Origin: Paraburkholderia hiiakae
Lineage (GTDB): Bacteria; Pseudomonadota; Gammaproteobacteria; Burkholderiales; Burkholderiaceae
Length of the DNA: 64,000 nt
Assembly (NCBI RefSeq): GCF_904848665.1
Contig: NZ_CAJHCQ010000026.1
Coordinates: 51,751 to 115,750 of the forward strand
Direction: 5' to 3'
Part shown: positions 61,910-64,000 of the stretch, in pieces
Position numbering within the stretch: position 1 is the stretch's first letter
Layout of the letters: each line of letters begins with the position of its first letter
The notes under the pieces: model-generated
Told to the model about the DNA's origin: nothing
The model's input: only the letters and a program-made list of their open reading frames with translations
Databases searched by the model: none
Translations under genes and position numbers: made by a program

Positions 61910-62776
61910 ATGTATGCAATCACAGGGATAACAGGGAAGGTCGGCGGTGCGGTGGCGCGCACGTTGCTCGCAGCGGGCCAGCCGGTACGCGCGGTGGTAC
62001 GCGATGCCGCCCGGGCACGTTCGTGGGCCGAGCGCGGGTGTGAAGTCGTGACAGCCGGCATGGACGACGCGGCGTCCCTTGCGGCCGCTTTCGAGGGCGC
62101 GCAGGGCGTCTTCATTCTGCCGCCGTCCGACTTCGACCCGTTGCCGGGCTTTCCCGAGGCACGCGTTGTCATCGACGCCGTGCGCGCCGCGCTTCAGTCA
62201 GCGGCACCGGAGAAGGTGGTTTGCCTGTCGACGATTGGCGCGCAGGCCACCGAGACCAATCTGCTCACGCAACGCACGCTGATGGAACAGGCCCTGAGCA
62301 CGCTCGCCATGCCGGTTACGTTTTTGCGACCCGGCTGGTTCATGGAGAACGCAGCGTGGGATGTCGCGCCGGCCCGCGATACGGGGACGATTCCCAGCTT
62401 TTTGCAGCCGCTCGACAAGCCCGTACCGATGGTGGCCACGGCAGACGTCGGCCGCGTCGCGGCGCAACTGCTTCTGGAGCACTGGCATGGTGTGCGTGTC
62501 GTCGAGCTGGAGGGGCCGCGGCGTGTCACGCCAATCGACATCGCGGACACGTTTGCCAGAATTCTTGGCCACACAGTCGTTGCGGAAGTCGTTCAGCGTG
62601 GCACGTGGGAGGCGCTGTTCCGGTCCCAGGGAATGAAGGAACCGTTGCCGCGCATGCGCATGCTCGATGGGTTCAATGACGGCTGGATCACCTTCGAAGG
62701 CGAGGAAGCCGACATCGTCAAGGGCGAAGTGGAACTGGAAACCGTTCTGCGAGGCCTCGTCTCACAGGCGGACTAA
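61910..62776 (+). CDS. NmrA-like NAD(P)-binding protein
   Basis: 288 residues from ATG 61910, AAGGAGAAACTGCA upstream. The Rossmann start is MYAITGITGKVGGAVARTLLAAGQPVRAVVRD (GxTGxxG motif), followed by the atypical SDR features GAQGVFILPPSDFD and VVCLSTIGAQATETNLLTQRTLMEQAL, and TFLRPGWFMENAAW. The Tyr-x-x-x-Lys pair of classical SDRs is absent, as in the NmrA/quinone-reductase-2 group. Probably a redox sensor or NAD(P)H-dependent reductase. Confidence 0.9.
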   Translation: MYAITGITGKVGGAVARTLLAAGQPVRAVVRDAARARSWAERGCEVVTAGMDDAASLAAAFEGAQGVFILPPSDFDPLPGFPEARVVIDAVRAALQSAAPEKVVCLSTIGAQATETNLLTQRTLMEQALSTLAMPVTFLRPGWFMENAAWDVAPARDTGTIPSFLQPLDKPVPMVATADVGRVAAQLLLEHWHGVRVVELEGPRRVTPIDIADTFARILGHTVVAEVVQRGTWEALFRSQGMKEPLPRMRMLDGFNDGWITFEGEEADIVKGEVELETVLRGLVSQAD

Positions 62777-62852
62777 CGCGGACGCACCCGGTGACGCGTA
62801 CACGATGTTGCGTTGCCGCGTGCCAATCTCTCACCATTCATCAGGATTCGCT

Positions 62853-63878
62853 ATGGAATACAGAACACTCGGCAGCTCAGGGCTGCGCATTTCCCGCCTC
62901 TCTCTTGGCGCCATGACCTTTGGCGCCGGTACCGGAATCTGGGGCGAGATTGCCGGCCTCGACCGTGCCCAGGCGACACGACTTGTCGCGATGGCCGTCG
63001 AGCACGGTATCAACCTGATCGATACTGCTGACGCCTATTCGCAAGGGCAGTCTGAAGCGGTCGTCGGTCAGGTGCTGGCTGACCTTGGACTCGACGAGTC
63101 GCGCATGCTGGTCGCGACCAAAGTCCGGCTGCGCACCGGCGCCGGACATAATGATGTGGGCCTCGGCCGTTCGCACATCATGAGATCGGTGGAAACGAGT
63201 CTTCGGCGTATCGGCCGGGATCATATCGACCTGTTTCAGTTGCACGACCGCGATGCACTCGTTCCGCTTGAAGAAACGCTGCGCGCGCTCGACGATCTCG
63301 TCACGCAGGGCAAGGTGCGGCACATCGGCGTTTGCAACTTCAGCGCGGGCGACCTGGAGCGGGCGCAGGGCATTACCACCCGCACGCACTGGGCTCGCGT
63401 CGTTAGCAATCAGGTTCACTATGCGCTGACGAGCCGCGACATCGAGCACGAGATCGCGCCCGTGGGAAAGGCGAATAACGTTGCGCTTCTGGTGTGGAGT
63501 CCGCTCGCGGGCGGGTACCTGAGCGGCAAATACACCGCGGGAAGCGCCAGCGGGGAAATGGGGCGTCGCGCGACGCTGAACTTCCCGCCAATCGATCCGA
63601 TGAAAGCCGACCCCATTGTGTTCGAATTGCGCGAGATCGCGACGGAACTCGATTCGACGCCGGCACAGGTTGCGCTGGCGTGGGTGCTGGGACGTAGCGA
63701 AACGACCTCGGTGATCATCGGCGCACGCACCGAGGCTCATCTCGAAGATAACCTGAACGCACAGCGGGTGGTGCTTTCGGACACCCAGCGAGACCGGCTC
63801 GATCGCGTGTCGCAACCAGCGGTAACATACCCACACTGGATGCAGCAGTTCCACGACAAGGATCGCATCTTGACTTGA
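62853..63878 (+). CDS. Aldo/keto reductase
   Basis: 341 residues from ATG 62853. AKR features: MEYRTLGSSGLRISRLSLGAMTFG, catalytic Asp/Tyr in INLIDTADAYSQGQSE, Lys in LVATKVRL, and His in DLFQLHDRD, with the NADP site VIIGARTEAHLEDNL. Residue order fits the YajO/YhdN-like (AKR11-13) group. It reduces an aldehyde or ketone with NADPH. It is cotranscribed with the NmrA-like gene, and the unit may serve detoxification. Confidence 0.93.
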   Translation: MEYRTLGSSGLRISRLSLGAMTFGAGTGIWGEIAGLDRAQATRLVAMAVEHGINLIDTADAYSQGQSEAVVGQVLADLGLDESRMLVATKVRLRTGAGHNDVGLGRSHIMRSVETSLRRIGRDHIDLFQLHDRDALVPLEETLRALDDLVTQGKVRHIGVCNFSAGDLERAQGITTRTHWARVVSNQVHYALTSRDIEHEIAPVGKANNVALLVWSPLAGGYLSGKYTAGSASGEMGRRATLNFPPIDPMKADPIVFELREIATELDSTPAQVALAWVLGRSETTSVIIGARTEAHLEDNLNAQRVVLSDTQRDRLDRVSQPAVTYPHWMQQFHDKDRILT

Positions 63879-63902
63879 TTGACTTGACTTGATGGAGATG
63901 GT

Positions 63903-64000
63903 ATGGACGCCTCCCTCTCGCGTCGGGTTGCAGGGGCAGTAGAAACGGCGGAGCCCTCGCTGTACCCGGACGGCATCAGAGTGCCAAAGTGGTGGTGTTG
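63903..64000 (+). CDS. Partial gene at window edge
   Basis: ATG 63903 is preceded by GGAG five bases upstream, and the frame is open to the window end: MDASLSRRVAGAVETAEP followed by SLYPDGIRVPKWWC. Too short to identify. It lies 25 bases after the aldo/keto reductase stop and is probably in its operon. Confidence 0.45.
   Translation, partial: MDASLSRRVAGAVETAEPSLYPDGIRVPKWWC

Overview
The window is high-GC DNA from a member of the Burkholderiaceae, most likely Paraburkholderia or a close relative. The evidence is a DUF3348-DUF802 gene pair, a Burkholderia-type 16-strand porin, several DUF4148 secreted proteins, five LysR regulators and strong codon bias towards G/C at third positions. No rRNA, tRNA, CRISPR array, phage or complete insertion sequence was seen. 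The genus is inferred from family content, not from a database search.

Layout. (1) 1-5001, minus strand: DUF802 repeat protein (cut by the window edge), DUF3348, a DsbA/FrnE-like oxidoreductase and the RNA helicase DbpA. (2) 5598-6755: a porin behind a long AT-rich leader. (3) 6960-9902, minus strand: a His-rich PadR regulator with a YqjH-like siderophore-interacting reductase, a strong intrinsic terminator, then an MFS exporter. A near-perfect palindrome lies upstream of padR. (4) 10.6-16.5 kb: mostly small secreted or lipoprotein genes, plus a HAD hydrolase, a YbaK-family deacylase, a ThrE-like exporter and an alpha/beta hydrolase. (5) 16651-22802: a complete biotin-independent malonate decarboxylase operon in the order mdcA-C-D-E-G-B-H, without a transporter or regulator gene beside it. 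(6) 23.2-24.9 kb: a small secreted protein, a lytic transglycosylase and a truncated membrane methyltransferase. (7) 25054-34770: an unusual potassium island. A lone E. coli-like kdpA with altered filter loops is divergent from a small-ORF-kdpF-kdpA-kdpB-kdpC operon whose KdpA is of another subtype and whose KdpC is nearly twice the usual length. A KdpE-like regulator without KdpD, a GNAT acetyltransferase and a universal stress protein follow. (8) 35119-38805: two FUSC-family membrane proteins. (9) 38947-43473: LysR/argC and FAD-oxidase/LysR divergent pairs. (10) 43696-58132: two converging operons. One holds D-amino-acid transaminase, amino-acid ABC transporter, DmpA peptidase and amidase. 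The other holds an oligopeptide ABC transporter, a beta-lactamase-fold hydrolase and LysR. Together they look like a module for importing and dismantling unusual (possibly D-residue) peptides. (11) 58726-64000: small envelope proteins, LysR, DUF4148, an NmrA-like protein, an aldo/keto reductase and a cut gene at the edge.

Several LysR genes have clear dyad operators (T-N11-A type or longer) in the adjoining intergenic space, so most catabolic units here appear to be locally controlled. The most unusual part is the potassium island, which has two different KdpA subunits, an enlarged KdpC and no KdpD.
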